Below, piece after piece: positions 51,551 to 61,497 of a stretch of 64,000 nucleotides of DNA. Where the stretch lies: NCBI GenBank assembly GCA_020558355.1, contig JAJCKG010000005.1:111250-175249 (forward strand). The letters run 5' to 3'. This stretch comes from a bacterium 210820-DFI.6.37 (GTDB lineage: Bacteria; Bacillota; Clostridia; Peptostreptococcales; Anaerovoracaceae). The notes under the pieces were generated by a model, which was given only the letters and a program-made list of their open reading frames with translations, was not told where the DNA came from and ran no database searches. Numbering within the stretch: position 1 is the stretch's first letter; each line of letters starts with the position of its first letter. The position numbers were made by a program, and so were the translations under genes.

Positions 51551-53320
51551 TCATAGATCGGTTTTGCTCGCATTATACAGCTGACTGTAAAGTCCTCCTT
51601 TTTCCATCAGCTCCCGGTGATTTCCCTGCTCCTGTATCCCGTCTTCATCCAGAACCAGGATAGTGGACGCCCCGCGGATGGTGGAAAGGCGGTGGGCAAT
51701 AGTCAGGGTGGTTCTTCCCTTTGCCAGCTGCTCCAGCGATTGCTGAATGATCTGCTCGCTCTGATTGTCCAGCGCGGAAGTGGCTTCATCCAGAATCAGG
51801 ATCGGCGGATTTTTCAGGAATACCCGGGCAATGCTGATCCTCTGCTTCTGACCGCCGGAAAGCTTGACGCCCCGCTCGCCTACAAAAGTATCGTAGCCGT
51901 CTGTCAGCTGCGTGATAAATTCGTGGGCTCCGGCCAGTCTTGCCGCCTGAAGGATCTCTTCTCTGGAAGCTCCCGGCTTTCCGTATTCAATATTGTCGTA
52001 AACCGTTCCCGAAAACAGATACACATCCTGCTGAACCATGCCGATCTGAGAACGAAGGGAGTGGGTTGTCACATCCCGGATATCCGTTCCGTCTATAAGG
52101 ATTCTGCCCTCGGTCACATCATAAAACCGGGGAATCAAATTGCAGAGGGTGGTTTTTCCCGCTCCGGAAGGCCCCACCAGCGCGACATTATCACCCGCGT
52201 TGATCTTCAGGTTGATATGGGTCAGCACATTTTCCTGACTGTCCGCGTAATGGAAGCTGGCGTGATCGAAGACAATCTCACCTTTTACTTTCGGAAGCTC
52301 TACCGCGTCCTCCGAGTCTTTAATTTCCACCTCTTCATCCATGACCTCGATAAACCGCTCGATGCCGGTCATACCCCGCTGGAACTGCTCGGTAAACTCT
52401 ACGATCCGGCGCACAGAAGCCAGCAGCATTACAACATACAAAAGATACGCCATCAGGTCCGGCGGCGTAATAAGCTCCTTCATCATAAAGAGCGATCCCG
52501 CCACCACGACAGCAATATACATGATCCCGTCAAAGAGCCGGGTCGTACTCTGAAAACCGGCCATATAACGGTAAGCCTCTTTTTTCACATTCAGAAAGCC
52601 TTCGTTTCCGGCTTTGAATTTTTCCTCTTCAATTTCCTCGTTGGCAAAGGATTTAACGACCCGCACGCCCAAGAGACTATCCTCCACCTGGGCGTTGATC
52701 TCGCCCAACTGGTTTCGCTGCTTTTTAAAGGCGGTCCGCATCTTATTGTTAAATTTCATGGCGCAGAAAATCATAATAGGAATAATCGCGAAAATGATCA
52801 GGGTCAGCCATACATTGACGGAACAGAGGATACTAAAGGATACAATGATTTTTAAAGCCGCGATAAAGTATTCCTCCGGGCAGTGATGGGCAAATTCCGT
52901 CACATCAAAAAGGTCGCTGGTGATCCTGGCCATCAGCTGCCCCACCTTGGTACTACTGTAAAAAGAATAGGACAGATCCTGCAGGTGCTCGAACAGGTCC
53001 CTTCGCATATCTGTCTCAATCCTGGCTCCCATAACATGACCGATGTTGGCCATATAATAATTCGCGACCAGATCGATGATCCGCAGTACCAGATAGAGGG
53101 CCCCTACTGACAGAATCAGTCTTACGGTCAGACTGTGAATATCGTTCATGCCCATGTCTGTAAGATAACGGACAATCATAGGCAGCACCAGATCGCAGAT
53201 CGTAGTCAAAGTGGCGCAGAACAGATCCAAAACCAGCACCCATTTGTACTTACGAAAGTAGGGCATAAAGCGCCTGATCAGGTAGCTTGTCTTTTTTGTA
53301 TTGATTTTATCATTCTCCAT
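51551..53320 (-). CDS. ABC transporter, fused permease and ATPase (exporter type)
   Basis: 589 aa from ATG 53320 with AGAGG upstream; a TTG three codons earlier is less likely. Six membrane helices in the first 320 residues (VLVLDLFCATLTTICDLVL onward), then the ATPase: Walker A VGPSGAGKTT, Q-loop GMVQQDVYLF, signature LSGGQKQR, Walker B PILILDEATSALD and H-loop TIAHRLSTI. Type I half-exporter forming a homodimer or a heterodimer with an unseen partner; lipid or drug export is usual. No dedicated substrate gene is adjacent. Confidence 0.93.
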   Translation of the reverse strand: MENDKINTKKTSYLIRRFMPYFRKYKWVLVLDLFCATLTTICDLVLPMIVRYLTDMGMNDIHSLTVRLILSVGALYLVLRIIDLVANYYMANIGHVMGARIETDMRRDLFEHLQDLSYSFYSSTKVGQLMARITSDLFDVTEFAHHCPEEYFIAALKIIVSFSILCSVNVWLTLIIFAIIPIMIFCAMKFNNKMRTAFKKQRNQLGEINAQVEDSLLGVRVVKSFANEEIEEEKFKAGNEGFLNVKKEAYRYMAGFQSTTRLFDGIMYIAVVVAGSLFMMKELITPPDLMAYLLYVVMLLASVRRIVEFTEQFQRGMTGIERFIEVMDEEVEIKDSEDAVELPKVKGEIVFDHASFHYADSQENVLTHINLKINAGDNVALVGPSGAGKTTLCNLIPRFYDVTEGRILIDGTDIRDVTTHSLRSQIGMVQQDVYLFSGTVYDNIEYGKPGASREEILQAARLAGAHEFITQLTDGYDTFVGERGVKLSGGQKQRISIARVFLKNPPILILDEATSALDNQSEQIIQQSLEQLAKGRTTLTIAHRLSTIRGASTILVLDEDGIQEQGNHRELMEKGGLYSQLYNASKTDL

Positions 53321-53393
53321 AGCTCTCAATCCTCTTTTCAGTCATCCCTTTTATTTCATCTTTTGGGCCCGCAATCCGCTTTCGGACCTTTGC

Positions 53394-54785
53394 CTACCGG
53401 GCCTGGAAGCCGTACTTTTCAGCCAGAATCCGTCCCACATAAACGCCGCTGGCGGAAGCCTGCGACAGAGAATGGGTTACACCGGACCCGTCGCCCAGAG
53501 CATACAGCCCTTTTACCTTTGTCTGCAGATTATGGTCTACCTCCACCTTGGAATTGTAAAACTTCACTTCTACTCCGTAAAGCAGGGTATCTTCGTTGGC
53601 TGTTCCCGGGGCGATTTTATCCAGCGCGTAGATCATTTCGATAATATTGTCCAGCTGCCGCTTTGGTATTACCAGACTCAGATCTCCGGGCGTGGCCTGA
53701 AGCGTCGGCCTTGTAAAGCACTTTTGCATCCTCCTCTCACTGCTTCTGCGCCCTTTTACCAGATCGCCGAACCGCTGGAGCAGGACGCCGCCGCCCAGCA
53801 TGTTGGACAGCTTCGCGATGGATTCACCGTACTCATTGCTGTCTTTAAAAGGCTCGGTGAACTTGTTGGATACCAGCAGCGCAAAATTAGTATTTTCCGT
53901 TCTGAGGGCCGGGTCCGCATAGCTGTGGCCGTTTACAGTAACAATGCCGTTGGTATTCTCCGCGACAACCTCCCCGTATGGATTCATACAGAAGGTCCGC
54001 ACCTGATCGTTATATTTATCGGTCTTATAAACGATCTTGCTTTCATAGACATCATCTGTAATATGCTTGAAGATCTCCGCCGGAAGCTCGACCCGCACGC
54101 CGATATCCACCCGGTTCTTTTCCTGGCCGATTCCCATTTTGTCGCAGATACTGGAGATCCACTTGGAGCCGGAACGACCTGTCGCCAGCACCAGATCTTT
54201 GCAGGTAAAGCTTTCATCCTTGTCTGTTTTCACCAGAAAGCCGCCGTCCGGCTGCCGCTGAATGTCTGTAATGGTTGTGTAAAACTGGGTGTGGATCCGG
54301 CTTGCGCAGTAATCAAAGATCCGCCCAAGAATCCTTACATTCCGGTCTGTACCCAGGTGACGCACTTTTGCCTCCAGAAGGTGAAGGTCATTTCTCAGCG
54401 CAATGGTCTTAAGCTCTGAGCTCGCGGTGGAGTAAAGCTTCGCGTCCGCTCCGCCCATGCCGCAGAGCACCTGGTCCACATATTCCATCAGCTCCAGGGC
54501 CTCTTCCCTTCCCACATAATTGTGCAGGTCCCCGCCAAAATGCGTAGTAATGTTATACTTTCCATCGGACAGAGTGCCCGCTCCTCCGTATCCATTCATA
54601 ATGTGGCACGGATTACATTTTACACAGTTTTTTGCGCCCTTCTTAATGGGGCACTGGCGCTTTTCCAAAGGCGCGCCTTTATCCAGCATCAGAACTTTCG
54701 CGCTGTTATCCCGTTTTGTAAGCTCATAAGACAGGAATACGCCGCTGGCGCCCGCGCCAACGATAATAATGTCGTAATCTTTCAT
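53394..54785 (-). CDS. FAD-dependent oxidoreductase (COG2509-like)
   Basis: 463 aa. N-terminal Rossmann dinucleotide loop IIIVGAGASGVFLSYEL, then CVKCNPCHIMNGYGGAGTLS, DGKYNITTHFGGDL and a C-terminal LYALGDGSGVTHSLSQASAS that binds FAD. This matches the uncharacterised FAD-dependent dehydrogenase family COG2509. The cysteine pair KCNPC near the N-terminus may be redox-active. Substrate unknown. AAGGAG precedes the ATG; transcribed separately from the ABC gene 74 nt downstream or jointly. Confidence 0.85.
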   Translation of the reverse strand: MKDYDIIIVGAGASGVFLSYELTKRDNSAKVLMLDKGAPLEKRQCPIKKGAKNCVKCNPCHIMNGYGGAGTLSDGKYNITTHFGGDLHNYVGREEALELMEYVDQVLCGMGGADAKLYSTASSELKTIALRNDLHLLEAKVRHLGTDRNVRILGRIFDYCASRIHTQFYTTITDIQRQPDGGFLVKTDKDESFTCKDLVLATGRSGSKWISSICDKMGIGQEKNRVDIGVRVELPAEIFKHITDDVYESKIVYKTDKYNDQVRTFCMNPYGEVVAENTNGIVTVNGHSYADPALRTENTNFALLVSNKFTEPFKDSNEYGESIAKLSNMLGGGVLLQRFGDLVKGRRSSERRMQKCFTRPTLQATPGDLSLVIPKRQLDNIIEMIYALDKIAPGTANEDTLLYGVEVKFYNSKVEVDHNLQTKVKGLYALGDGSGVTHSLSQASASGVYVGRILAEKYGFQAR

Positions 54786-54863
54786 TTTTTATCTCCTTTT
54801 TTCTCCCTGTATGGTACAATAAAGCTGTACTCATTTTACTTTTATTTTGCGGGGAGGTTTTCT

Positions 54864-55031
54864 ATGAATTGGGACAAACGGAAGGTAAGCCTTGGAGTCG
54901 GGCTTCTGGCCTGCACGGTGCTGTGCGTCATCGGCTGGATCGGCAAAGGCTTTTCCAGTTACTACCTGACCGGTACGATCCTGTTTACAATCCTGGGAAT
55001 CGGCTTTATCCGGTCGGCTCGAAACAAGTGA
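54864..55031 (+). CDS. Small two-helix membrane protein, 55 aa
   Basis: ATG 54864 with GGGGAGG eight bases upstream. After MNWDKRKVSLG come two hydrophobic segments (VGLLACTVLCVIGWIG and LTGTILFTILGIGFI) and a short basic end. A possible TACAAT -10 box is at about 54824 and a bidirectional terminator follows at 55043. Divergent from the FAD oxidoreductase gene. Unknown function. Confidence 0.75.
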   Translation: MNWDKRKVSLGVGLLACTVLCVIGWIGKGFSSYYLTGTILFTILGIGFIRSARNK

Positions 55032-55042
55032 TTTCATACCTC

Positions 55043-55074
55043 AAAAATCCCGGAAGCGGTTTCCGGGATTTTTT
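55043..55074. terminator. Bidirectional terminator
   Basis: AAAAATCCCGGAA, GCGG, TTCCGGGATTTTTT: perfect stem with T-runs on both strands, between the convergent small membrane gene and the L,D-transpeptidase gene. Confidence 0.9.
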
Positions 55075-55079
55075 GTCTG

Positions 55080-56369
55080 TTATTTTTTCTTGATGTTAGG
55101 GTCTGTCGGGTCGTAATTCTGGCCCGCTCTGATCTTTTTAACGGTCGGCTTGTCAAAAGGCCCTACGGACTTTCCGTCATAAATAATGACCTTTGTCTTT
55201 TTATTTCTCGCGATATCATAAATAATCTTAGCGTTGCCGGTCTGGAGACGGATGCATCCGTGGGAGGCCGGACCGCCCAGATTGTTATAAGCGGTGGAAC
55301 TTAAGGTCCTGTTGTTCTGACGGCTGTAAGTCACCGAGTGGAACAGATAGCCTCCTGTAATCCTGGAACAATACTGACCGTAGCAGTAGCCGCCCATGGT
55401 AGGGCCGCCCAGCTTGGCCCAGCGGTAGGTCCGGCTCTTAGTCAGATAAAAGGTTCCCTTTACGGTCGGGGTTGCCGCTTTTCCGACGGAGCAGGCCATA
55501 GCCTTTACCGGGATCGTATACCCTTTCTTCCCGTCTTTTGCAAAAAGGGTCACACAATTTTTCCTGCGGTTGACTTTAATCAGAATATCTTTTTTCTTCC
55601 ATTTGCTTCCGAACTTGGCAATCAGGTCCTGGCACAGCTTTCCGTTGCTGCTGAAGTAATATTTATATTTTCCTATGTATTTCCATCCGGTCACAGCCAC
55701 ACCCTTCTTAAAGTAGTAGCGGTTTCCGTTTACCCGCTTCCATCCGGTGCCTTTGTAGACCTTTTTGTTTTTCTGGAAATAATAGATCTTGCCGTTGTTC
55801 ATCTTTTTAACGGTCTTCTTGTATTTTGTCTGCTTTACGCCTTTTTTGTAATAGTAGCTGCCATATACTCCGGAGTACACTTTACCGCTCTTATAATATT
55901 TTTTATTATAAAATCCAGTAAGCTTTTTTCCGCTGGAATAACGGATGCCATTGCAGCTGCCTGTATAGGCGGTTCCGCTATGATAATGCTTTGCGCTATA
56001 GGTACCGGTATATTTTTTTCCGGTTCCGTCCGCTCCGAAATAATAGAGCTTTTTGCTGATGGTTTTATATACCTTTACCTGTTTTTTCCCTTTGGAATCA
56101 AAATAATAGGCCTTTCCATCAATGGTCTGAAATCCGGTCACCGGATTTCCGTCAGAGCCGTAATAATAAGTTTTGCTCTCATCCCAGCCGGAAGGTTTTT
56201 CGGGTTCCGTTGGCTGTGTCGGATCTGCCGCGTCTTCCTGTGTCGGCGCGGTCACGGGAGCTGTGCTGTCTTCCGCAAACGCTGTCTGTGTCATGTACCA
56301 GCCCGCGGCCAGCAGGATGATCAGAGCCAAAGCGCCGGTGATCCATCCATGGGATTTTACTTTCTGCAT
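55080..56369 (-). CDS. L,D-transpeptidase (YkuD) with choline-binding-like repeats
   Basis: 429 aa from ATG 56369, chosen for the AAAGGAG site and because a signal helix follows (GALALIILLAAGWYMTQTAFA). Residues 40-250 contain about nine Tyr/Gly/Lys-rich repeats of the cell-wall-binding type (YYFDSKGKKQVKVYKTI; YYFKKGVAVTGWKYIGKYK). The C-terminal catalytic domain has FHSVTYSRQ and the active-site signature SHGCIRL with the nucleophilic cysteine. It cross-links peptidoglycan by 3-3 bonds and may make the wall resistant to penicillins. The repeats are very basic. Confidence 0.93.
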   Translation of the reverse strand: MQKVKSHGWITGALALIILLAAGWYMTQTAFAEDSTAPVTAPTQEDAADPTQPTEPEKPSGWDESKTYYYGSDGNPVTGFQTIDGKAYYFDSKGKKQVKVYKTISKKLYYFGADGTGKKYTGTYSAKHYHSGTAYTGSCNGIRYSSGKKLTGFYNKKYYKSGKVYSGVYGSYYYKKGVKQTKYKKTVKKMNNGKIYYFQKNKKVYKGTGWKRVNGNRYYFKKGVAVTGWKYIGKYKYYFSSNGKLCQDLIAKFGSKWKKKDILIKVNRRKNCVTLFAKDGKKGYTIPVKAMACSVGKAATPTVKGTFYLTKSRTYRWAKLGGPTMGGYCYGQYCSRITGGYLFHSVTYSRQNNRTLSSTAYNNLGGPASHGCIRLQTGNAKIIYDIARNKKTKVIIYDGKSVGPFDKPTVKKIRAGQNYDPTDPNIKKK

Positions 56370-56529
56370 GTTTCTCTTTCTCCTTTTAACGTAGGAATGG
56401 GGGCGATCCAAAACCGTCCCCAAAGCTTGCCATACGCTTAGTATAGCAGTCCCCAGGGGATTGTTCAAGCCCTATTTTTTCAAATCGTAAAGACAAAAGA
56501 ATCGGGGTTTAAGGTCCCTGACACGCAAA

Positions 56530-56592
56530 AACACCCGGCGGATAGCGGACCACACCAAAAGCCGATGTCCTCAGTCCTCTGCCGGGCGCTTT
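56530..56592 (-). terminator. Terminator of the DUF1292 gene
   Basis: Minus strand CGCCCGGC ... GCCGGGTG followed by TTTTTGCG, 25 nt after the stop codon; the stem has an inner loop. Confidence 0.65.
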
Positions 56593-56615
56593 GTACGCGT
56601 TTTCTTCCGAATCTG

Positions 56616-56861
56616 TTATTCTTCCATCAGGCTGTCAAACTCCGCGACGGCCTTTTCAAATTCAGCGTCATCTTCGATATCCAGCAGCTCGAACTCGTCT
56701 TCGCCGATCTCTTTATATCCGTAGATGTACACATCATCTGTTTCATCCTGCGGAAGCAGCGCGATATACTCCTTGCCCTCCGCATCGAAGACGCCCAGAA
56801 TTTCACATTCCAGTTCTGTACCATCATCATATTCCAGTGTGATGAAATCTGCATCTGCCAT
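56616..56861 (-). CDS. DUF1292-family small acidic protein
   Basis: 81 aa from ATG 56861 with GGAGG eight bases upstream. The whole protein matches DUF1292: ITLEYDDGTELECEILGVFD, IALLPQ and YGYKEIGEDEFELLDIEDDA. It is widespread in Firmicutes, often near cell-division or RNA-processing genes; function unknown. Confidence 0.92.
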   Translation of the reverse strand: MADADFITLEYDDGTELECEILGVFDAEGKEYIALLPQDETDDVYIYGYKEIGEDEFELLDIEDDAEFEKAVAEFDSLMEE

Positions 56862-56920
56862 ATTCGTTTCCTCCAAAGTTTCTTAAAATTGTATTACTAC
56901 TATACCATTCCAGGCCTGTT

Positions 56921-58777
56921 TTAGCAATGAAAATATTCCCGAATTTTTTTCGACAGGGCTTCCGTAATTCCGCTTACTTCCCGCAGCTCCTTTTCGGACG
57001 CCCCTTTGATCCGCTCCACGCTGCCAAAGCGCTCCAGCAGAGCGTTGCGCTTTGCCGGGCCGATACCGGGGATCTCATCCAGCACCGATGTGAGCATCCG
57101 CTTTCCTCTGAGTCCCCGGTGATATTCGATGGCAAACCGGTGGACCTCCTCCTGGATCGTCCCCATATATTTGTAAAGCAGCGGATTTTCTTTCAGGAGA
57201 AACTCCCGCGGCTCTCCCTTTTTCAGGTATACCAGCGACCGGGTCCTGTGATGATCATCCTTGGCAAGGCCCGCAATGGCCAGATCCAGATCTAAGGCTT
57301 TGAGTATTTCCAGCGCCGCGTTGACATGGCCCTTGCCGCCGTCCATCAAAATCAGATCCGGATAAACAGAAAAGCCCTCATCGCCCTCCAGCGCCCGGCG
57401 GAAGCGGCGGAACAGCATTTCCTGCATGCTTCCGTAATCGTCCGGCCCCTCTACGGATTTGATTTTAAATCGCCGATAAGACTTTTTATCCGGCCTGAGA
57501 CCTTCAAAAACCACCATAGCGCCGACTGTGTCCACTCCATTGGTATTGGAAATATCATAGGCCTCCACCCGATATTCCCTGTCGTTTCCGCTGTCTTCTT
57601 CATAGCCCATATCCGCAAGGAGCTTACCGATCTCCTGGCTCAGGCTCCGGACCCGCTCTCTTCGTACCTGCGCCCGCTGGTCGATGGTCTTGACCATTTC
57701 CACCACATCCTTTTTGGCCAGATCCAGCAGAGCCCGCTTTTCTCCTTTTTTTGGCTCCAGCAGATGGACCTGATGGCCCGCCAGACCGGAGAGATATTCC
57801 TCCAGCAGCTCCCTGTCATCGGGCATCCCTTCTAAAAGAATCTCCCGTGGAAGGGTCAGTGCCTGGCTGTAGTGCTGCTTGATAAAGGCGGTGATGATCT
57901 CCTGAGAAGTATCCTCTTCAACCGACTGCAGATCGTAAGTTTCCCTGCCGCTGAGCTTTCCATCCCGGACAGAGAACAGAACCACATGCCGCTGCTTCGC
58001 GCCCCGGGCCACCAGAATCAGATCCACGTCCTTCCGATCCTGCAGTACGACCCGCTGCTTTTCCGAAAGAGCTTTTGCCGCCATAATATAATCCCGGTAC
58101 TGGGCTGCCCGCTCAAAATCCAGTTTTTCCGACGCTTCCCGCATCTCCGTTTCCAGATGCCGCAAAAGCTCCTTGCTCTTGCCCCGCAGGAATTCAGCCG
58201 CGTGGTCGATCTTCCGGCTGTAAGCTTCTTTTGATACATTTCCCTGACAGACTCCGTCACACTGCTGAATGTGATAGTTGAGACAGGGGCGAAAGCCCTT
58301 GGGAAACGCCTGCGCCGAGCACTGCTTCAGCGCGTATACCTGGTTCAAAAGCTCTACGATCTGATTTACGGCTCCCGTATCGCTGTAGGGTCCGAAATAC
58401 TTGCTTCCGTCCCGCTTGACCAGCCGGGTCTTCACCAGCCGGGGAAACGCCTCCTGGGAAGTGATCTTGATGTAGGGATAGGTCTTGTCATCCCGCAGCA
58501 GCACATTATATTTGGGCGTATATTTTTTAATAAGGTTGCACTCCAAAATCAGCGCTTCCATCTCGCTGCCCGTAGTGATATATTCGAACTCTTCGATCTG
58601 GGAAACCATGGACCGCACCTTTGGATCCATATTCCGGGAGGACTGAAAGTACTGGCGCACCCGATTTTTCAGGGAGACAGCCTTACCCACATAAATAACC
58701 TGTCCCAGCTTGTCTTTATGAATATAAACTCCCGGGGTGTCCGGAAGTTTTTTTAAGTTTTCCTGAATGTCAAACAT
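56921..58777 (-). CDS. uvrC: Excinuclease ABC subunit C
   Basis: 618 aa, full length. N-terminal GIY-YIG nuclease (PDTPGVYIHKDKLGQVIYVG) that makes the 3' incision, a UVR motif near residue 205-240 (RHLETEMREASEKLDFERAA), the RNase-H-like second nuclease (EAYDISNTNGVDTVGAMVVF, PDLILMDGGKGHV) and C-terminal helix-hairpin-helix repeats (LDEIPGIGPAKRNALLERFG). Part of nucleotide excision repair with UvrAB, encoded elsewhere. Its ATG lies right after the dacA stop, so it is in one operon with dacA and apgM. Confidence 0.98.
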   Translation of the reverse strand: MFDIQENLKKLPDTPGVYIHKDKLGQVIYVGKAVSLKNRVRQYFQSSRNMDPKVRSMVSQIEEFEYITTGSEMEALILECNLIKKYTPKYNVLLRDDKTYPYIKITSQEAFPRLVKTRLVKRDGSKYFGPYSDTGAVNQIVELLNQVYALKQCSAQAFPKGFRPCLNYHIQQCDGVCQGNVSKEAYSRKIDHAAEFLRGKSKELLRHLETEMREASEKLDFERAAQYRDYIMAAKALSEKQRVVLQDRKDVDLILVARGAKQRHVVLFSVRDGKLSGRETYDLQSVEEDTSQEIITAFIKQHYSQALTLPREILLEGMPDDRELLEEYLSGLAGHQVHLLEPKKGEKRALLDLAKKDVVEMVKTIDQRAQVRRERVRSLSQEIGKLLADMGYEEDSGNDREYRVEAYDISNTNGVDTVGAMVVFEGLRPDKKSYRRFKIKSVEGPDDYGSMQEMLFRRFRRALEGDEGFSVYPDLILMDGGKGHVNAALEILKALDLDLAIAGLAKDDHHRTRSLVYLKKGEPREFLLKENPLLYKYMGTIQEEVHRFAIEYHRGLRGKRMLTSVLDEIPGIGPAKRNALLERFGSVERIKGASEKELREVSGITEALSKKIREYFHC

Positions 58778-58779
58778 AC

Positions 58780-60210
58780 TTATTTCCGCGCTCTTCTTCT
58801 TTCTCTCTTGGCTCTTGCCGCTTTTCTCCGACTGCGCTTGCTTCCCGGCCGCCGCCCCAGCAGGTAAATGACCAGAATCATTAAAAGGATCAGCCCCGCG
58901 GCAATATAGATCATCACAGCCAGCCAGTCAGGAATACCGATGGCCGACAAAGGGCCGCCTTCTTCAATGGTATCCCCCGCCAGCACATCCACCTGATTCA
59001 GCAGCTTGTCGCCGTTATAGATTTTGACCGTTCCGATTTTATCTCCCTTTTTCACAGGAGCCCGCAGCTCCAGCTTTTCAAAATCCGTCTTCAGGTCGCT
59101 GACATCTTCATCTTTTGGAACAGTCACCAGAATATCTTCCTGCGCCACTGCTTTTACATGGCGATGCGCGCCCCGCTTGACGCGGACCTTTCCGATCTTT
59201 TCCCCCTGAGCAATGACCTTCTGGTTCTTGTAAAAGTTCTCAAAGGTATAGTCCCACAGCTTGATGGTGTCGAAAAAGCGGTCGTTATTTCCGGAATGGA
59301 GCACAACGGAAATCAGCTCGGCGCCGTTTCGCTCCACAGCGCCTACAAAACAGCCGCCCGCAGTGCTGGTAAGGCCGGTTTTGACTCCGATAGCGCCTTC
59401 ATAGGCAGGAACTTTTTCCTTCGTTTTTTGGGAGCTGTCCTCCGCACTGCTCAATTCTTCCGAAAGCGCCTTCGCGGCGTCGTCCCAGAGAAGCTTGTTT
59501 GTCAGCAGCAGCTTTCTCTCCTTGGATTTATTGGTGGCCGCCATGGTGTAAGTCGTTGTGCTTACCAGCTTGCGGAAGGTGGAGTTTTTCATGGCTTCTC
59601 TCGCGATAACCGCCAGATCATAGGCGGTGGTCAGATGGTCCTCCTGCCCCTGCCAGTTCAGGCCGTTTGGATTGCGGAAGTGGGTATTTTCCGCCCCGCA
59701 TTCCTTTGCCTTTTCATCCATCATCTCACAGAAATTCTCTACGGTGCCGCCGATCTCCTCCGCCAGCGCTACGGCGGCGTCATTGGCGGAAGGCAGCATG
59801 AGCGCGTAAAGCAGATCCTCGGTCCGTATCTTTTCGCCCTTTTTCACATTGATGATGCTCCCCATCTGCTGGGCGTCATGCTTTACGGTAATAACCTGGT
59901 CCAGATCCAGATGCTCCAGGGCCAGCATACAGGTGACGATCTTGGTGGTGCTGGCCGGTTCCCGTTTGGAGCGGCTGTCTTTTTCATAAAGGATCTTTCC
60001 GGTGTCCGCGTCCATAACGATGGCCGCTTCCGCCTCCAGCCCCAGGTCTACCGCGTATTCAACGCCCGCCTTTTCTTTGGCCGTTTCCGCCGCCGTAAGA
60101 ATCAGGCCGGACGATAAACTGTCCGCAGAGGCAGCAAATGCCGGCGCCCCTTGGGCACAGGCAATTGCAAGTATGGTTATCAATATACATAGTTTTTTCT
60201 TAAACTTCAT
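58780..60210 (-). CDS. D-alanyl-D-alanine carboxypeptidase (DacA/DacF-type penicillin-binding protein)
   Basis: 476 aa. Signal peptide at 1-27, then the serine-peptidase motifs: PASTTK (nucleophile S87, K90), LPSANDAAVAL (S-x-N) and GVKTGLTSTAGG (KTG). A beta-rich C-terminal domain and a final membrane helix (VMIYIAAGLILLMILVIYLL) with a basic tail anchor it at the membrane. It trims the terminal D-alanine of stem peptides. Starts 8 nt after apgM. Confidence 0.96.
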   Translation of the reverse strand: MKFKKKLCILITILAIACAQGAPAFAASADSLSSGLILTAAETAKEKAGVEYAVDLGLEAEAAIVMDADTGKILYEKDSRSKREPASTTKIVTCMLALEHLDLDQVITVKHDAQQMGSIINVKKGEKIRTEDLLYALMLPSANDAAVALAEEIGGTVENFCEMMDEKAKECGAENTHFRNPNGLNWQGQEDHLTTAYDLAVIAREAMKNSTFRKLVSTTTYTMAATNKSKERKLLLTNKLLWDDAAKALSEELSSAEDSSQKTKEKVPAYEGAIGVKTGLTSTAGGCFVGAVERNGAELISVVLHSGNNDRFFDTIKLWDYTFENFYKNQKVIAQGEKIGKVRVKRGAHRHVKAVAQEDILVTVPKDEDVSDLKTDFEKLELRAPVKKGDKIGTVKIYNGDKLLNQVDVLAGDTIEEGGPLSAIGIPDWLAVMIYIAAGLILLMILVIYLLGRRPGSKRSRRKAARAKRERRRARK

Positions 60211-60218
60211 ATCTTACC

Positions 60219-61430
60219 CTATTTTTCAAAAAAGAAATCCGCCAGCTCATAGCCGCTGTCAAAATACTGGCCCTTCGCGCCGGACTTTTCATTGAACTGC
60301 CGCGTTTTGTCCTCCGGCTCTTCCTTTCTGCTGTCATAGATCACATACGGCACTGGATCCGCGGAGTGAGTCCGGATAGCCAGCGGTGTTCTGTGGTCCG
60401 GAACCACCAGCACCCGGAAGTCTTCTCCGGCTTCCCGCAGGTACTCTACGATCGGCATCAGAACTTTTTGGTCAATGGATTCCATGCACTGGATCTTGCC
60501 CTCCATATCTCCCTGATGGGAGCACTCGTCCGGTCCTTCCAGGTGCATATAGACAAAGTCCTTTCCGTCTTTGAATTCATGGATCGCCGCCTGGGCTTTT
60601 CCGTCAAAATTGGTGTGCAGGGTGCCGGTAGCGCCTTCTACGTCCACAGAGTTTAACCCCGCGCAGATGGCGATTCCCTTGATCAGGTCTACTGCGGAAA
60701 TGGCGGTTCCCCTGATGCCGTATTTATCATAGAAAGAGGAAAGGCTCGGTTTTCTGCCCTGTCCCCAGATCCACAATGTGTTGGCCGGGTTCAGCCCTCT
60801 CGCGATCCGGTCTTTGTTAACCGGGTGATCCTTCAGAATCTCATAGCTTTCCTTCATCAGCTTTGTGATGAACTCCGCGCCTTCGCCCTTTGGAAGGTGA
60901 TCGCCGACTCTCTGGGTCAGTACATCGTGAGGAGGCGTCAGTTCATATTCTGTGGAACCATTATGGACGATCATGCAGTGACGGTAGCTTACGCCTGTAT
61001 AAAAGCGGATAGTATCGTCGGCAAATTTTTCGTTAACCGCCTGAATCAGCTGATCCGCTTCCTCTGTGGTGATGTCTCCGGAGCTGTGGTCTGTAATGAT
61101 CAGGTCTTCGTAATCCCCTTCCCCGGTCAGGGTGATGATATTGGTACGGAAAGCCACATCGGTGTCGGACATATCGATGCCGATGCTGGCAGCCTCCAGC
61201 GGGGATCTTCCGGTCAGATAGACGGAAGGGTCATACCCCATTACGGACAGATTCGCCGCGTCGGAGCCCGGCGCTACGCCAGGGGGAATGGTTTTTACAG
61301 TTCCCACCTTCCCTTTGGACGCCAGTTCATTGATCATCTGAAGATCAGCGGCTTCCAGCGGGGTCTTGCCTCCCAGTTTTTCAATTTGTTCGTCTCCGGC
61401 TCCATCGGGAACCAAGATCAAGTATTTCAT
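60219..61430 (-). CDS. apgM: Cofactor-independent phosphoglycerate mutase, archaeal type
   Basis: 403 aa from ATG 61430 with AGGAGG immediately upstream. Alkaline-phosphatase-superfamily fold: LVPDGAGDE at the N-terminus (metal site), VAPGSDAANLSVMGYDP with the catalytic serine, DFVYMHLEGPDECSHQGDME and LVVPDHRTPLAIRTHSADPV for metal ligands. It interconverts 2- and 3-phosphoglycerate independently of 2,3-bisphosphoglycerate; homologues can also act on homoserine phosphate, and serC lies just upstream. A terminator-like hairpin separates it from serC. Confidence 0.94.
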   Translation of the reverse strand: MKYLILVPDGAGDEQIEKLGGKTPLEAADLQMINELASKGKVGTVKTIPPGVAPGSDAANLSVMGYDPSVYLTGRSPLEAASIGIDMSDTDVAFRTNIITLTGEGDYEDLIITDHSSGDITTEEADQLIQAVNEKFADDTIRFYTGVSYRHCMIVHNGSTEYELTPPHDVLTQRVGDHLPKGEGAEFITKLMKESYEILKDHPVNKDRIARGLNPANTLWIWGQGRKPSLSSFYDKYGIRGTAISAVDLIKGIAICAGLNSVDVEGATGTLHTNFDGKAQAAIHEFKDGKDFVYMHLEGPDECSHQGDMEGKIQCMESIDQKVLMPIVEYLREAGEDFRVLVVPDHRTPLAIRTHSADPVPYVIYDSRKEEPEDKTRQFNEKSGAKGQYFDSGYELADFFFEK

Positions 61431-61459
61431 GTATTTCCTCCTGTCAGTCATGTAAAACA

Positions 61460-61491
61460 AGAGCTTCCCTTTTGTTCAGAAGGGAAGCTCT
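61460..61491 (-). terminator. Terminator between serC and apgM
   Basis: AGAGCTTCCCTT and AAGGGAAGCTCT form a perfect 12-bp stem with an 8-nt loop; the minus strand continues TGTTTTAC. Confidence 0.75.
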
Positions 61492-61497
61492 GACTGT